This document shows, piece by piece, positions 49,520 through 61,779 of a DNA stretch of 64,000 nt. Location: positions 13,019,508 through 13,083,507 of the forward strand of contig CM049313.1 in assembly GCA_026874595.1 (NCBI GenBank), written 5' to 3'. Positions within the stretch are counted from its first letter, which is position 1. Every line of letters starts with the position of its first letter. This DNA comes from Sipunculus nudus (taxonomy: Eukaryota; Annelida; Sipuncula; Golfingiida; Sipunculidae). The notes beneath the pieces are model-generated. The model made no database searches. It was given only the letters and a program-made list of their open reading frames with translations, and was not told the origin of the DNA. The position numbers and the translations under genes are program-made.

Positions 49520-50440
49520 TTTAGCCCAGCTGACTTAACGTCATCTGAGGTATAGTGATCATTCTTTTTTTGTCGTCCCTCCGTCCGTCCGTCTCTTCGT
49601 TTGTCCGTGAACAGGGCAGAAGTCGTAACCGCTAGACCTAGAAACTTCAGACTGAAAACCCATAGTGGTCATTAAGATATCTTCTTGGAAATCTGAGATA
49701 AGGTCACTGTGACCTATATACTGCGAGCTATTAGGCTCGAAAATACCCCAGTATAATTAAAATTTGATACAAAAGCTCCAGTATCAGAATACCTTATGCA
49801 TAAATTGTTTTGATTTTTTCCAACGATATTAATCATTGACTGCTTTATTTCCTGAAGACTGGCGGCGCCACCTGTTTTTTTTTAGCTAAGATAACCATAC
49901 CTTATCTGAGCTTTAGCAATCACCGTTTGTCCGTCGTCCGTCTGTCCGTCCGTCCGTCTGCCAGTCCGTCCGTTAACAAGGTAACTGTTTGCCTTAAAAC
50001 CTTTTACTGCACAAGATATGTCCTTGGTAAATCTCCTTGCATTCAAAATAGTAGGTCATTGTGACTTATATTTTGCAAATTACACGCATTTCTCTCTCAG
50101 CTGATTAAAAGTCTCGTCGGAAACTTGGAATTAGGTCATGGTAACCTATATTCTGCGAGCTAAGGGCCGAAAACATGATTTTGGTCCATTGTTAATTGTA
50201 TGCATTTGGCCTAGAATCTTTTAATATGACATTCATGGAGGTTCTGGATAAATGTCCTTGGAGACATAAATTTATGTCAACATAAAAGTAAAGGAAAAAA
50301 ATTATGATTTGATCACCTTGAAAGTCAGATGGGCTTAAATTGTATCCTTTAGACCTAGAATTTTCTTACACAACATCCAGAGAGTTTCTTGGCAAAGTTT
50401 GAAACCATAAACTAAATTTTGATGACTTATATTCTGCCCT
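49520..50440 (+). repeat. Two diverged hairpin-start repeats
   Basis: The first starts at about 49522 (agcccagctgacttaacgtc, then ccgtccgtccgtctc, aaggtcactgtgaccta and gcggcgccacctg at 49862). The second starts at about 49886 (tagctaagataaccatacct, tgtccgtccgtccgtctg) with later phrases ttaggtcatggtaacctat near 50130. Both lie within the presumed first intron of the CARD gene. Confidence 0.75.
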
Positions 50441-50449
50441 TTCTGCTTT

Positions 50450-51615
50450 CCACCCCAGTTTACTGCCTGTGTGGGTGGATTAAAAATTGATTCCCAAGTC
50501 GAGACCCAAACTAAAATCTAGAATCAAACATACAGGTATAAGGTGAATGTCCACTGAATGTTCCTTTCAAGTCAGTCACCATGTAACAATCTTGATGCTT
50601 AGGTACAGAACAATAAGCGCGCTTCAATCAATCTTTGCAAGATAATAACCTGGTTTAGCTAAATGATCAGGATTGTCAAACGTTTCATAACTGACAGGAT
50701 GTACTGATGCAAAATCATTCATTGCTGAACTTTCAGACTGGCTAAACTCACAAAAAAATACCAATGTAATTTTCTCCTGGTTGTGGTATTGCTGCTTATA
50801 TTACGTATTAGCTCAGCAGCCAGAACTTAATGAACTGCAAAATTTATTAGTTTAAACAAATTTAGCATTCATCAAACTCTAAATCAGTTCCGATATTCCC
50901 CGCTGCAGCACTGAATCGGGGTAGCAGAATTACATAAATTCAAAATCAAGTCGTGTCAGAATTTCACCATAAATTTCAGCTGGTCCAAGCAGAAATATAG
51001 ATCAGCAACCTATCACTTTTTATATATTTGTATTTCGTTTAGGCTTTAAACAAAGTAAATCATAACTGTATATATACAGACTTCAGGATTGTAATTTTAA
51101 AAAAAATCAGTGCAAGTCTACTTCAAAATGAATTTCATATAAATGCATTGGTACCAAATCTTATATAAAGACCACTTTAAGACTCAGGAAAGCATGCCAA
51201 ACAAACGCATTTACCAATGCATACATATGATTAAAGCAACACACCACAGGCTGCGGCTGTGACACAGCATTCAAGCACAACAACGTAACGGGCATCTCAC
51301 AATAAATTTGAGGACCCTTTCTTGTAAAGCGTAAGTAACTAATGTATGCATAAGATAAAAATTATTATCTGATAAAAAATTCACATTATAGCAAAACAAA
51401 TCTAAAGACTTGACCCACATCAACATCTAAGCTTGCCGAAGCTTGAAGAAGGCCCGTGATAAGCCCATCTAAGCCCGACGAACACTCTGAGAACACGAGG
51501 GAAATCTAGTCTGGCCTGGCTTGCAACTATTTCCTTGACAATGTACATGGGACTGACTACCGATTCAAAGTTATAACCTTAGAGCATTAGTATCAACAGA
51601 CTGACTACCTTACAA
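50450..51615. other. No gene seen
   Basis: Ordinary AT-rich DNA, presumed intron or intergenic. Confidence 0.45.
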
Positions 51616-51624
51616 AACCATGGA

Positions 51625-51627
<3 letters not shown>

Positions 51628-51671
<44 letters not shown>

Positions 51672-51680
51672 GAGAGAGAT
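51628..51680. repeat. (GA)n microsatellite
   Basis: A purine dinucleotide run with two interruptions. Open frames of RERERE or SLSLSL on the two strands are artefacts of it. Confidence 0.95.
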
Positions 51681-52089
51681 TTATCGGGATAGCTTTATTT
51701 AGGATAGGTGCACTTGAGCATATGGCTAAGCCAGGGCTAACAATGCATAAGAGACCAGATCCCAGACTCCCTGACAGACCCAGAGCCTCAGACACAAACA
51801 GTTAACCTGTAGCCGTACTTCGACGTGGGAGACTACAGGCACACGGAAAGCTAACTATAACATGAACTTTACAGGACTGATAACTAGACCGGTCTCCTAA
51901 CCAAACTGGGAAAATCCGAAATACAAATGTCCAAGAACAAAAGCCAAACAAAACACAAACCAGGTCAACGAACCTCAATGCTCGATGGTCCAATATCCCA
52001 AGGAATTCCTGCTCCCTGAAGCAACACCAACGCACTTGCACAACTTACATCTAAAGCAAACACTCCAACACTAGTTGCACTGCAAACAC

Positions 52090-52690
52090 ATAAACCTACC
52101 TCAGGATAGTCGGGGTGGACCCTGAATTTCTTATGAAATCACTCAGACTGAAAGAGACGATAGACCAGATAGAGGCCGGGTGGTACTTAGCTGACAAAAT
52201 TCATGGAGGTGTACTGTTACTTATCCGCAGCACCTCGGAGGCTGAAGCTGACAAACTGAGAGGAATCGTCATATGACAAAGAAAACTGTCAGGATGTAGC
52301 CGTGATACCTTTGCTGGTACTGGTAAGCGGCAACAACCGACCTCGACAACACACAAGTATGAAGTAGTATTTAGAGTACCCCTTGGCATCACTGAATCGG
52401 AAATTGTCAGCGAACTTAGACACGTAGGTATCACGGAAGCCACGCGCTGCACCACCACAAAGGGGTCCAGGCAGATTGTCATGCTTGCATTTGACAGCAA
52501 AGCCGGCACTTAAGGATTCTTTTAAACTGGGTTTACGAATTGCGGAAAATGCAAACAGACAATGTCAAAAAACAGTCCACTGCCTTAGATGCGGACAGAC
52601 AGGACATGGAATTCTTGCCTGTTCCATAAACAATGCTCACGAAAAATGTGCAAGGAATTTTTCAGGGACATATATAGCAATTCTATAGCG
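52090..52690 (+). mobile_element. LINE ORF1 (gag-like) remnant with CCHC knuckle
   Basis: The plus strand reads LKETIDQIEAGWYLADKIHG, then SEADKLRGI, then (after a stop) YEVVFRVPLGITESEIVSEL, RQIVMLAFDSKA and finally HCLRCGQTGHGILAC, a C-x2-C-x4-H-x4-C zinc knuckle. The order of RRM-like segments before a knuckle is that of gag-like ORF1 proteins of I/Jockey-type LINEs. At least two in-frame stops and a frame shift break it. Confidence 0.7.
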
Positions 52691-52699
52691 GTTGTCCCC

Positions 52700-53585
52700 C
52701 ATTTAAACAGGCAAACCCTAAGTTTAGAAAATGGAACAAGGCCCAGACCGGTAGCAGCACAGCCAATGCGGCAAAGCAGTGTCTCGTGCAGCCTGCGCCA
52801 CCCCAGAAGGCGAAAGATGACCTTCCGAGAAAGGCATATCTTTACAGAATCAACATGTTCTTCTTCATCCCTGTTGTTGAACTTGGTCAGAAATGCAAGA
52901 CAGCTGCTGGATTGATTTTAAGGCATTTCGGCCAAAAGCTCTACCATGCAGACATTTAGTTTGAACAGTTGAAAACCTTAGTCTTAACAGAAGACCACCA
53001 AACAACCCGTGAATATTGTAAATATCTTCAGCATTATAAATATTGCACATCTCAAAACTAACGGCTTAAACGCGCAGAAACTGGAATGATTAAATTATGT
53101 AAATAATAACAAAATATATTGCCTTTATATCTGAAACTAAACAAACATTGGGTATACATTTCATGGTTGGCAACTTCGGCCTGATTTGCCGCTAAAATAG
53201 CGAGAAAGGTGAAGTAGACGGAGGTGGTATTATTGATAACAGAATATTTTATTATTCTGTTAATGGGTGGTTGGTTGTTCTAAAGCCGAAACCCTTTCAA
53301 TCAGATTACACGAAGCAGATAGGACAGCTCAATATCTAGATAGAAATAAAAAAGATGGAAATTCATCCCAGAAATAAATGGTAACCTTTAGGCGACGAGT
53401 CACACTCTACCAATAATGCACAGATACCACTGAAACCAGCGCCTTATTTAGAGTAAATGGATAAGTAGATCGAGCCATCTTGGCTCACGTATGATCTCAA
53501 TGGTCAAAACATATTAACAACTAAAATTAGATTATCGGCCTGAATTATCGGCCAAATTATCGGAATTATCTTTATCCATCTTGAG
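52700..53585. other. No gene seen
   Basis: The sequence following the ORF1 remnant does not show a reverse transcriptase. The rest is AT-rich DNA without family signature. Confidence 0.45.
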
Positions 53586-53589
53586 AAGC

Positions 53590-54260
53590 TTTCTCGTACA
53601 GAGGATCCATGGTGCCACCTGCAATCACATATAGTGGAACACATCCATGCATTTTACTCAGGAGGGGTTTATTGTACGGTCCTTAACTTTTGTATCTACA
53701 TAAATAAATGCATTTTTTTTATATATGTTACAGTTAATTTGTAAAAGTAGTCATTTTGTGAAATGCCCGAAATTTTCAGTCAATTTACAAAGTATCTGAT
53801 TCACTTAAGCAATTCACAAAAAGACTGAAATTTTCAGGCATTTTACAAATTGACTGAAAAATCAGTCAGATTGACAGATTGAATAAATCGAAAAAACATG
53901 TCTAGTCTTTTGTTTCATGTATCTCATTATTGCATAACAGGCATTGCCGAATATATTAACAAACTACTCTTGAGTAAACCGTATACCCATTTCTTCATTC
54001 AAGGCGATTTATGAAGAATACGTATCAACTGATAAAATACACAGACTGGTGAGGGGTAATCAGAATCATATTGTTGAAATATGCACACCATTATAACATT
54101 GAATTATGCATATTATTTAACAACTCATATGTCTCTTTAATCCACCTAGTACAGCTTTTTTGTGTACAAGACAGGTGCCAACACATAAAACATTATTGTT
54201 AGTAAAATACATCCATGCATTTATCACAGGAGTGGTTTGATGTATAGGCATAACATTTCC
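53590..54260 (+). repeat. ggcgcc-type repeat fragments, related to 39.5-40.5 kb
   Basis: tggtgccacctgcaatcaca with acatccatgcattttactca (53610) and acatccatgcatttatcaca (about 54215) match the phrases in the 39.5-kb array. An inverted repeat lies between them at 53755-53860. Confidence 0.6.
53755..53860. repeat. Short imperfect inverted repeat
   Basis: tgtgaaatgcccgaaatttt (about 53757) is the reverse complement, with a few changes, of gaaattttcaggcattttac (about 53828). The word gactgaaaa/ttttcagtc occurs several times around them. Confidence 0.6.
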
Positions 54261-54519
54261 ACCTATCTAAGAAAATTATCTAAGAAAAACAAAAGGTAGG
54301 TGGACCTATGCTATGTAAAAATAATTGTAGTGAGCGCCACGAAGTTTGTGTACAAGACGAGACACCATAACTCTATTGCGAGAAAGTAAGTGCATCAATA
54401 TATTCTACAACAAGAGACCCAGGGGTCTAATGTTCACTCTGTGAATTCCTGTGCACAATGGCAGGTGATTAAAAAAAGGTGAATTTGAAAATACCATTCA
54501 TTCCTTTCCAAGTAACACT

Positions 54520-56470
54520 GTCCTATTGCACAAGGTAGGTGGCACCACCTGTCGGGTTTATGAGAAAACTTTCCAATATGGATGCACATGCCAAATTTCA
54601 GACCAATACTCCTGAGATATGAGCGATTTTCACCGAAAGCAAATGTACGAATAGACACCGCAGGAAAATGATTGCAGATGGCGCCAGCAGTCTTGTTTAC
54701 GAGATGGAGGTGTCGAGGATCTATGGACATGCACAATTTCAACCCAATACACTGAACAACCACTAAGACGAACAGATGGCACATGCAAAGATGGATGAGC
54801 AATTTTCATCCAAAGAAAATGTACGGATAGATGCTACAGGAAAATGATTGCAGATGGCATCACCAGTCTTGAATGTAAGTTTGAGAAAGTCCAAGCTCTA
54901 TGGACATGCGCAATTTCAGGCCAATACAGCAAATCACTCCTCAGTAAAAAGGCATTAAGTTATTCTATGAAAACAGGGAAGTAGGTGGCGCCAACAGTCT
55001 GGTTTACGAGAAAACTTTCTAAGATGGATAGACATGCCAAATTTCAGACCAATACCTTCAACCACTTCTGAGATATGAGCAATTTTTATCCACAGCAAAT
55101 GTACCGATAGACGCCATGGAAAAACGATTGCAGATGGCGCCACCAGTCTTGAGGACAAGATGGAGGAGTCCATGACCTATGAATATGCACAATTTCAGCT
55201 CAATACGTTAAACCACTCCTGAGATTTGGGCTATCATCCATAAGACATTAAGGTTTGTACTCAACAGAAAGGTCACCATCATTGTTACCTACAACTACAT
55301 AGGTGAGGGAACAAGTATGCCGGGTTTCAGAAAAATCAGTCCAAGAGTCTCAGAGGAGACTCTGTTTTGGCGGATTATAACAAATAAATATTTAATGACA
55401 TTTTATGGACAAAAGCAGAAAAGACCATTACAGCCTGCTGAAAGTAGGTCAACACAGGTAGCGCCACCTGCAGGTCAAAATCATTTAGCAGTCACACGAT
55501 CAATATTCCTGTGAAATTTGAAACTGAAGGCTGCAGTAGTTCCTAAAATACTTGGTAACAGACAATACATCCTGTACGGAAACACATCAAGATGTCATAT
55601 TTTGCGATCGACACGATTTGAAGTTCCGTAGAGACGCCATCTTAAAAATGACTCGATTGAATTTACACACAAATTATTCTTCTTCTTCTTAGGAACTGTT
55701 GACTATGATATGAAGACCAAAATATTAATACTTTATGACTTATCTAGGAAGAAGTGGAAAAGACCATTTCGTCCCACAGAAAGTAAGTCAACATAGGTGG
55801 CGCCACCAAAAGCTTATTTTTGCATGTCCATCCCATGATCAGTAATTCTGCAAAGTTTCATGAAGGTAGCTACTGTTGCTGTTGATATATTTGGTAACAG
55901 ACGGTGGACGGTGGACAGTTGACAGTGGACAGTGGACGGCGGACGCTGCGCCATGGCATTAAGTAAACTAAAAACGGAGCAGCACGTGGCGTCACATTTC
56001 TGGTCTACAACAATGCTATCCAAATATGGTATGTAAATTTCTGGCTGATACATTTCTCAACTCCTGAGATATAAGCGATCTTCACACAAAGCAAACTGAT
56101 GGTGGACACCACGCATAAACAATTGCAGATGGCACCACCAGTCTTGAGTAGGAGATGGAGGTTTTCAAGATCTAAAGGCATGCACAATATCATGCCAATA
56201 TGGCACACCACTCCAGAGAAATGGGCATCAATGTGTTTGTTCTACGAAAACGGTATAGTAGTTGGTGCTACTTGTCTGGTCTACGAGCAAACTCTTTAAG
56301 ATGGATAGACATGCCAAATTCCAAAGCTATACATTATACCACTCCTGAGATATGACTCATTTACACCCAAAGCAAATGCATGGATGAATGACACGCAAAT
56401 ACAATTACTGATGGCGCCACCAGTCTTGAGTTCGAGATGAAGGTACCCAAGATCTATTTACATGCATAAG
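54520..56470 (+). repeat. Two-part higher-order tandem repeat with ggcgccacc motif
   Basis: Unit type a (gcagatggcgccaccagtct, agatggagg, tctatggacatgcacaattt) occurs at about 54665, 54850, 55130, 56125 and 56407. Unit type b (ctggtttacgagaaaacttt, gacatgccaaatttcagacc, ctgagatatgagc) occurs at about 54545, 54990, 55990 and 56260. They alternate a-b-a-b with variable spacing. No coding content. Confidence 0.75.
55900..55945. repeat. Short ggtggacagt tandem repeat
   Basis: Units gacggtggac, gacagtggac and gacggcggac follow one another about five times inside the higher-order repeat. Confidence 0.8.
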
Positions 56471-56549
56471 TGACTTAAACCTGAGATCAAAGGTTTAATG
56501 TCTAGGGTCTAATGTGACATGAATCTGAGACTGAAGGTCTACGTGGCAG

Positions 56550-56807
56550 CACCTAGGAAATCTTATAAGTCCCTTCACTACTAAATTATTTGTTGGTAGA
56601 AATATTCCAGGGCGTCTGAAATATATATGTTTCTCTCTATCAGGATCCAGCTGCAGCAACTTTTCCTTGTTATAATTTCACCTAGGAAATCTTATAAGTC
56701 CCTTCACTACTAAATTATTTGGTGGTAGAAATATTCCAAGGCGTCTGAAATATATATGTTTCTCTCTATCAGGATCCAGCTGCAGCAACTTTTCCTTGTT
56801 ATAATTT
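56550..56807. repeat. 129-bp tandem duplication
   Basis: 56550-56678 and 56679-56807 start cacctaggaaatcttataag and are nearly identical, with differences such as ttgttggtag versus ttggtggtag. Confidence 0.95.
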
Positions 56808-56809
56808 CC

Positions 56810-59370
56810 TATGAATAGCTAACTGAACAATGTGAGAATATATTAGCGGTTTTACCACTTATAATATACATAGCAAAGAATGTTGAATTCAGGTGAGTAA
56901 ATGCCCTGTACTCTAAAAGAAGGTACATTCTTTGTGAAGCTGGAGTCTCTTGTTGTAGATAAATCATTAGATTCACTGAGAATTAATTTAAAGATGTCAG
57001 TCAGATCATACAAAGTTGCAGAAAAAAAAGAATATTGAGGTCTGGCTTAAAGTTATTGCTCCTCTCTTATCACACCAGGGACAGTAAACTCTCCTTAATT
57101 TTTTTTCACCTATTGTGTGTACTAAGCCAGCGACATTGTTTTATAATCAACTGCTTGTATGGTATTTATTATGTATTGTTATTGACATGAGTAATATACT
57201 GCTTATTTGACCAATGAACAAGAGTTACGTGTACAGTACAAATGCCTCTCTATTGGAAGATAAAATCCTTCATGAGTGGGTAGTAAAATAAAGAGGAACT
57301 GAGAGGTAAACATGTTTGTTATCGTTGAATTTATCACTCAAGTGGTATTTTGTAATTAGGGATTTAACAATAGACAATAAAGGTTTCTGCGGTCAGTGTG
57401 TATATATAATAAGCAGTATTACGAGATTCATTAAAGCAAACTTGGACGTAGATGCATCAATCTGATATTTCATACAAAACAAGAAACAAGAATTACAGAT
57501 CAATACATTTGGCAAATATACAAGATTAATATAAGGATAATATTCTTATACATATTTAGCCTGTGTTTTGTGTCTAAGACTGCCTCAGATCATAGGTTAA
57601 GCTTAGTAAATTAATTTAAAATATACACTCTTAATATTTGGTAACTCGCGTCAATAATGAAGTCCTCTTCTTGCCTGTCCTATATATCCTAACATATGGA
57701 GGTTATTAGTGGTATATGCTGATATACTATAGTCAAACTATATAGATCTAATGGCTGGATAAGTGTTGGTGGACGTTAGATCATTGATCATGTACTATAT
57801 TAGGAAAAAACTCATGTGTTAAATCCATGTGTTTCATATTCAAATTGATAAATTTGGAATATAAAATTGCGGTGGGGAATAATTCTTTGCCTTGTATTTC
57901 AATGCAGCTGGTTGCACTAATACATAATAAAGCAGTAGATTACAGAGATTTTACCCGATTCCAGACGTTTAAGTACATGAACTTCTCCACAGAAGAAATT
58001 TGAATATACAGTTTGAGGATTGTTCAATCCAATGTAATTAAAGCCAGGCTAAGTTTATAAATAGCGTGGATATTTAGAATTTTCAAAATGTAATCCATGG
58101 ATATAACAATATATACAGCGTCCAAATATCACCTATGTATAGTACAATCAATCTTTATATTTAACATTTATATGGGGTCACCAACTGGTCCTTTTCAGAT
58201 ACAATAACATCAACAGGTACCTTACATAAACAGCACTACAGTGTCTCCATCTAGTTCATATGGCCTATGGAGAACAATGTTAATAGGTTTTGTTGCTACC
58301 GAGTGTAGGAAAGATGCGTGCTTATGAGCACTATTTCTTCAGATGAGGGCTATGGGATAAAATCCCAGTGTTCACAATAAAAATGTATTGTTAATGAATA
58401 CATTTATAGTGTTAAAAACATAGGATTATGAAATAAAAACGTTTTATTCCATTGACTTTATAGAGACTGGAAACCAGCTCAGTGACGGAAAAAATGTGCA
58501 CAAGTGGCGATATCATGCTCATAGACTTAGTAAACTATGGTATGCGCGCGACTCTTGACAGCTGAATAATAAACAGGGAGCATGTTAGTTGACTTGGTTT
58601 AGCTATGTATAATTGATTAATACATAAGTTGCCTTAATTTTGTTATCAAGTATAATATTTATGTTAAGGAAAAGGGGTTTATAATTCTGTAGATGATGTG
58701 TGGCTCGAGATAAGAAGCCCGTTTATCCTTAACTGGTGATCTGCTAATATTTATACATGTCAATTGAGCACAGCATGGACTTCCTGGCGTAGTCTTTCGG
58801 ATTGTGAATTTAAGCTTTACTAGTAGTAATATTAATAGATAACTATCGGTTTTATTAAGTATTATATTTATAGTCCTAAGCTTTACTGCCAAGGCCTCAG
58901 TGCTTCAAGTAAGATTTTACTGCTTCATACTGCTTGGTAAAAGTGATAAAACACTAGTACTGAAACAGTCTCCATATATAAAAAATTTACATGAATAAAA
59001 ATTAACAATGTTTTAATAAGCACTGGAGTGGTTTGGACCAAATTGCTATGTTAATAACGAAGGGCTTCACACAAATACTAAACAACCCTGCGGCATTAAA
59101 AAAAGGTGAAGCAAACATAAACTGTCCGTCTTGAACATGAGTGAAAACATAGCGTGTGGTCTCTCTTACTCTGCGTCTCTCCTTTCCAGCACCAATGAAG
59201 GGGATTTCCATGGAATGCAAAGTCACGGAAAGTCGCCCCCGGCCGCTCAGTGGGTAGTGTGATCACTGGTGGGATGACAAATCCAATACATGCATTGAGT
59301 CAGAGTATTTCAGTTGACTTGCCTGAGACATTGGGTCCTGAATAGGAATTTGCTTCCGGTATATTATCAG
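56810..59370. other. No gene seen
   Basis: AT-rich DNA, ordinary intergenic or intronic. Open frames have no family signature. Confidence 0.5.
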
Positions 59371-59379
59371 TCGTCCTCA

Positions 59380-59955
59380 CCAAAAGCCTGCGTTCAAACT
59401 CTCCTTAATGGCTGAACGCATCGTAGGGATAGCTTCCTTTTTTAAAAAGTTGTAAGATCTTCCGCAAAGAAAAATTTTCTTCGCTCGCTCCCTGTGTTGA
59501 TCTCCTTTTGAGATCCCATCACCCCGTTTCTAGTCGGTCTTTTCAAGAATCGCAGAATGATATGTAGACCCATGACTTTCACGCGCCTATCCCGTCTGCC
59601 AATTCTATTTTTTTCATGAACTCCTCTGTTGTTTTATTACCTATTAGTTTTTGTTCGTGTATGACCTTGTCAACAATGATTTTGCAATTTTTTTCTTCAT
59701 ATGTCTCTGTTACTCCAAATAGTCTTAGGTTATATTTGCAATTATGTCGCTCAATGTTAAAAATTTTGTTTTCATCTTATCAAGTAGTTTGTATGTCTGA
59801 CTTTATGTGTGTATCTCAGGATGGAGTGCCTTGTTTTCTTATTCAATCCTTTCCAGTTTTCCTTTCAGTGTCTCTATTTGTGCTTGCTAGTACTCCATGC
59901 TATGTGTAATTCCACCATTCTCCCCTATGATTTCTTAATTTTTTTCTACAGCTTG
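59380..59955 (-). mobile_element. L1/Tx1-type LINE ORF1 remnant
   Basis: Reading leftward: a coiled-coil heptad pattern QAQIETLKGKLERIE then ENKALHPEI and KLLDKM, then after a frame shift ERHNCKYNLRLFGVTETYEE with NCKIIVDKVIHEQ, then basic segments and KKEAIPTMRSAIKESLNAGF. Coiled coil, 'RrxNLRxFGxxE' and a basic C-terminal helix are the ordered features of L1-type ORF1 proteins, which bind LINE RNA. Several stops break it. Confidence 0.65.
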
Positions 59956-60174
59956 CATGTCTCTTTTTTCTGTTTTCCTCCGATCTCGCTGAGTGACAAC
60001 TGTGTGGTGTAGATATGGACTAATCAATACCTGCTAATTGCATGATTAATGTAAACTATCTTGATATTGTACCCGTGGACAACCCTGCGTGGAGTTTTTG
60101 TAAGGCAAATAAAAGCCTTTTTATTTTTTAAAGATAATGTCTTTTCCTCTCTAAGTATTTTCTGCTGATGCCTG

Positions 60175-60734
60175 TCAAGCTTTGATTGTTTTATTAAACC
60201 TCCTATACTTTTTTATTTTTGCTTTGGTAACTGTAAGATCTTTGTGAAAGACGTGCAAATACTGTCCTCTTTGACCGGTGAGAAGTACCAACAACCTCAG
60301 TAATTTGTATGACAGGTATCTGAGTGACAAATCTTTAATCGGGCAAAGCGTTTTTAAATTCTTCAGCACAGAGTCAGTCACATAAGTAACACGTTTTCTT
60401 TGTATCGTTGGCCGAATATTAAACACATCTTATAGGAATCTCCTTACAAGTGGGTGTTTGCCAAATGTAAAAGCGTCGGTTGGCATAATTAGGGTTAATA
60501 AGGCCAATCTTACTGTATTAAGGGCACCGTAGTTCAGACCAGGATTTACAAGTGTGTCATTAAGTCTAAGGCTTGATCTACACATGAACATAAGGTGATC
60601 ATCGATTTCTCACGGCAGTACCTGTTCACCTGGTTGCGGTATGTCTGGTGCTGCTTTGTTGTTGATTCCCTCCATGATTTAAGAATGACAGTTTCTGCTG
60701 ATGAAAGATTTTTTTCAAGCGCTTGTAAAGACAA
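60175..60734 (-). pseudogene. DIRS tyrosine recombinase, N-terminal and start of catalytic domain
   Basis: The N-terminal core-binding part reads ILKSWRESTTKQHQTYRNQV (about 60660). The catalytic part reads VLKNLKTLCPIKDLSLRYLS and LLVLLTGQRGQYLHVF (about 60290), where the Arg of TGQR is the first catalytic arginine. The frame then ends, so the His-x-x-Arg and Tyr box are absent. The two parts are in different frames. Confidence 0.8.
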
Positions 60735-60894
60735 TCGCCAACCAGAAGCGTCATTTTGTCAGTTTGCTAATTTCTTGTAGTTTTTGTGGCAGTTGCAACG
60801 TTGTTCTGCTTTGTGGGAGAATCCCTGGATAACTTGTTGATAGCTGTATTGGCTGGGTTGCCCACCGTGGAAGTGTTAAGATGTCTGTAGTCTG

Positions 60895-61092
60895 TTACTT
60901 CCGAATTTTCCTGATCACCTGTATTAATACACTGAAAGGAGGAATGGCATAAACATAATGATTTACTGACCAGTCCGATGATAATGCATCTACTGCCACT
61001 GCATAAGGGTTTGGTTTCGGGGCCAAGTAAGACTTAAAGCAAATGGGTCTATTTGAGTAGTGCCCGACAATTTTGTGAGGTGCTGAAACCAT
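60895..61092 (-). pseudogene. DIRS RNase H C-terminal fragment
   Basis: Contains KPNPYAVAVDALSSDWS then YVYAIPPFSVLIQVIRKI. The pattern 'PxPxAxAVDAxSxxW...xYxFPPFSLIxRVLxKI' is a hallmark of DIRS-type polyproteins. Its position between the RNase H connection and the recombinase is as expected. Confidence 0.8.
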
Positions 61093-61493
61093 TTTGGGTT
61101 CAGTTTCCTTTTAGCATGTTTTTCATCCTATGATAGCTTGTCAACCTCTGTATTATCTACTTCAGGCACATGGGCTGCTGACAGTCAGAGGGATCTTTGA
61201 ATCCACCAATCCAAATTATCCCTTTCCTTGTAATTGTTAGCTATAGTAGGGAGGTTCATTGTGTAAAGGAAGTCTGTGTTTGTCATGCATATTGTCACAA
61301 AGTGATTGCAAGGTTAAAAAAACTGACGCTACCTCTTAATGATTTATGTGGTGCTCTGACTCACAATTATCCCAGTGGCCACCTGATCTAAATCTTTCCT
61401 AGTACACCCCTGTAGTCTGTGTTACAGGCATTTGTGTTGTAGTACGTAATGAGACATCACTTTTCACAGGTTTGTAAGAAGAGAGTACATTCC

Positions 61494-61754
61494 CTATCCA
61501 TCATTGCAGGTCGATTTTTGCCTTAATAGACGGTGGCATTTTCCCTGCATAATATTTTCTATTAATTCTGCTTCTGACTTATCAGTTTCAATGTATTTGC
61601 AATTAATTGGACCTATAGATACTTTTCGGCAACTAAAAACCAGGAACCCCCAAACCTCTGATACTTGCCTCATAGTGGGCAGTGTTGTAGTAAAAAGACA
61701 TTGACAGCTTGAAGCTATGTTATTAGCACACTCTGATGTGAGGAAAACTGTCAT
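61494..61754 (-). pseudogene. DIRS RT-RNase H connection fragment
   Basis: Contains LPTMRQVSEVWGFLVFSCRK and SIGPINCKYIETDKSEAEL. The family pattern is 'xxTxRQVAxxxGxLVxxxPxVxxGxLxYRxLExDKxxAL'. The frame is open for 86 codons, the best-kept part of the element. Confidence 0.8.
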
Positions 61755-61779
61755 GCATCGTAAGCACTGATTTTTGTTC

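Noticed and set aside
51620-51805. RERERE-rich protein
   Set aside because: Produced by the (GA)n microsatellite.
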